Source of the DNA: Lysobacterales bacterium
GTDB lineage: Bacteria > Pseudomonadota > Gammaproteobacteria > Xanthomonadales > SZUA-36
Direction of reading: 5' to 3'
Assembly: GCA_026193295.1 (NCBI GenBank)
Contig: JAPHSB010000076.1
Location: 1 to 5,880, forward strand
Length of the DNA stretch: 5,880 nucleotides
Shown: one piece after another, positions 5,405 to 5,880 of the stretch
Layout: each line of letters opens with the position of its first letter
Numbering within the stretch: position 1 is the stretch's first letter
Translations under genes and position numbers: made by a program
Notes under the pieces: generated by a model
The model's input: the letters and a program-made list of their open reading frames with translations, nothing else
The model's database searches: none
Told to the model about the DNA's origin: nothing

Positions 5405-5880
5405 ATGAGCAAAACTCACTACGATTTCATCATTGTGGGGGGTGGTTCGGCCGGCTGCGTGCTGGCGAACCGCCTGTCAGCCAATGGCAGCCACCGGGTT
5501 TGCCTGCTCGAAGCCGGTCCAAACTGCAAGTCGTGGATGGTCAGCATTCCGGGCGCTTTCGCCTATTTCATGTTCAGCAAGAAATACAACTGGCAATTTG
5601 ACTCGGAACCAAAACCGGATATCCGCAACGGCGCGCCCGTGTTCTGCCCTCAAGGAAGGGGGCTGGGAGGCGGCAGCGCAATCAACGCGATGATCTACAT
5701 CCGGGGACATCGCCGCGACTACGACCACTGGGCTTCGCTGGGGAACCGCGGCTGGGGCTTCGACGACCTGCTCCCCTACTTCCGCAAAAACGAGTGCAAC
5801 GAGCGCGGCGGCGATGAGTTCCATGGTGACTCCGGCCCCCTGTATGTGTCCGATTGCCGCAACTACTACCGCATCAATGA
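5405..5880 (+). CDS. GMC family FAD-dependent oxidoreductase, N-terminal part (choline/alcohol dehydrogenase-like; runs off right edge)
   Basis: The ATG at 5405 follows AGGA at 5395-5398 with 6 bases of spacing. The frame is open for 158 codons to the edge, roughly the first 30% of a typical 530-560 residue enzyme. Residues 7-17 (DFIIVGGGSAG) form the FAD-binding Rossmann turn, GxGxxG at 12-17, with Glu36 in LLEAGP placed to bind the FAD ribose. Residues 84-107, starting GRGLGGGSAINAM, fit the GMC signature 1 pattern through to Asp107. The stretch YDHWASLGNRGWGFDDLLPYFRK is typical of the choline dehydrogenase/AlkJ-like branch. Members oxidise alcohols to aldehydes and pass electrons to the respiratory chain or oxygen. 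The substrate-binding part and catalytic His lie outside the window. Next to WS/DGAT, a fatty or other hydrophobic alcohol is a reasonable guess only. There is no signal peptide. Confidence 0.92.
   Translation, partial: MSKTHYDFIIVGGGSAGCVLANRLSANGSHRVCLLEAGPNCKSWMVSIPGAFAYFMFSKKYNWQFDSEPKPDIRNGAPVFCPQGRGLGGGSAINAMIYIRGHRRDYDHWASLGNRGWGFDDLLPYFRKNECNERGGDEFHGDSGPLYVSDCRNYYRIN

Overview
The window looks like a chromosomal segment of a GC-rich (about 60% by eye) Gram-negative bacterium. It is most likely a marine or hydrocarbon-associated gammaproteobacterium. The evidence is a DUF1302 outer-membrane protein, exported proteins with classical Sec signal peptides, a bacterial wax ester synthase/diacylglycerol acyltransferase (WS/DGAT) and a choline-dehydrogenase-like GMC oxidoreductase. 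The assignment rests on gene content only. No RNA genes, insertion sequences, CRISPR arrays or phage genes were seen.

Left half, minus strand, read right to left: a DUF1302 protein (1773-3602, predicted outer-membrane beta-barrel) is followed after 33 bases by a DUF1329 protein (372-1739, exported). A strong intrinsic terminator follows (325-356, U-tract to its left). Next comes the start of an exported protein with an Asp-box/YCF48-like motif (267 to beyond the left edge). The first two form a clear operon. The third belongs to the same kind of gene set but lies past the terminator.

Middle: a 285-base divergent intergenic region (3603-3887). It holds the DUF1302 ribosome binding site, a near-palindrome, a pair of direct repeats 21 bases apart, an inverted repeat over a weak extended -10, and a three-codon reading frame behind a strong Shine-Dalgarno. 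It is the best place to look for regulation.

Right half, plus strand: the WS/DGAT gene (3888-5273, GTG start chosen from the Shine-Dalgarno and the family N-terminus), a 131-base gap with a plausible extended -10 promoter, and the first 158 codons of the GMC oxidoreductase (5405 to beyond the right edge).

Reading them together (inference): the WS/DGAT esterifies acyl-CoA with an alcohol or diacylglycerol, the GMC enzyme may oxidise alcohols of the same pool, and the divergent DUF1302/DUF1329/YCF48-like genes form an envelope module that may move hydrophobic substrates or products across the outer membrane. Such modules often sit next to an MMPL/RND transporter, which would be expected beyond the left edge. 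The most notable protein-level oddity is that the WS/DGAT keeps the catalytic HHxxxDG and PLW motifs but has Asn-His where the family usually has Asn-Asp.
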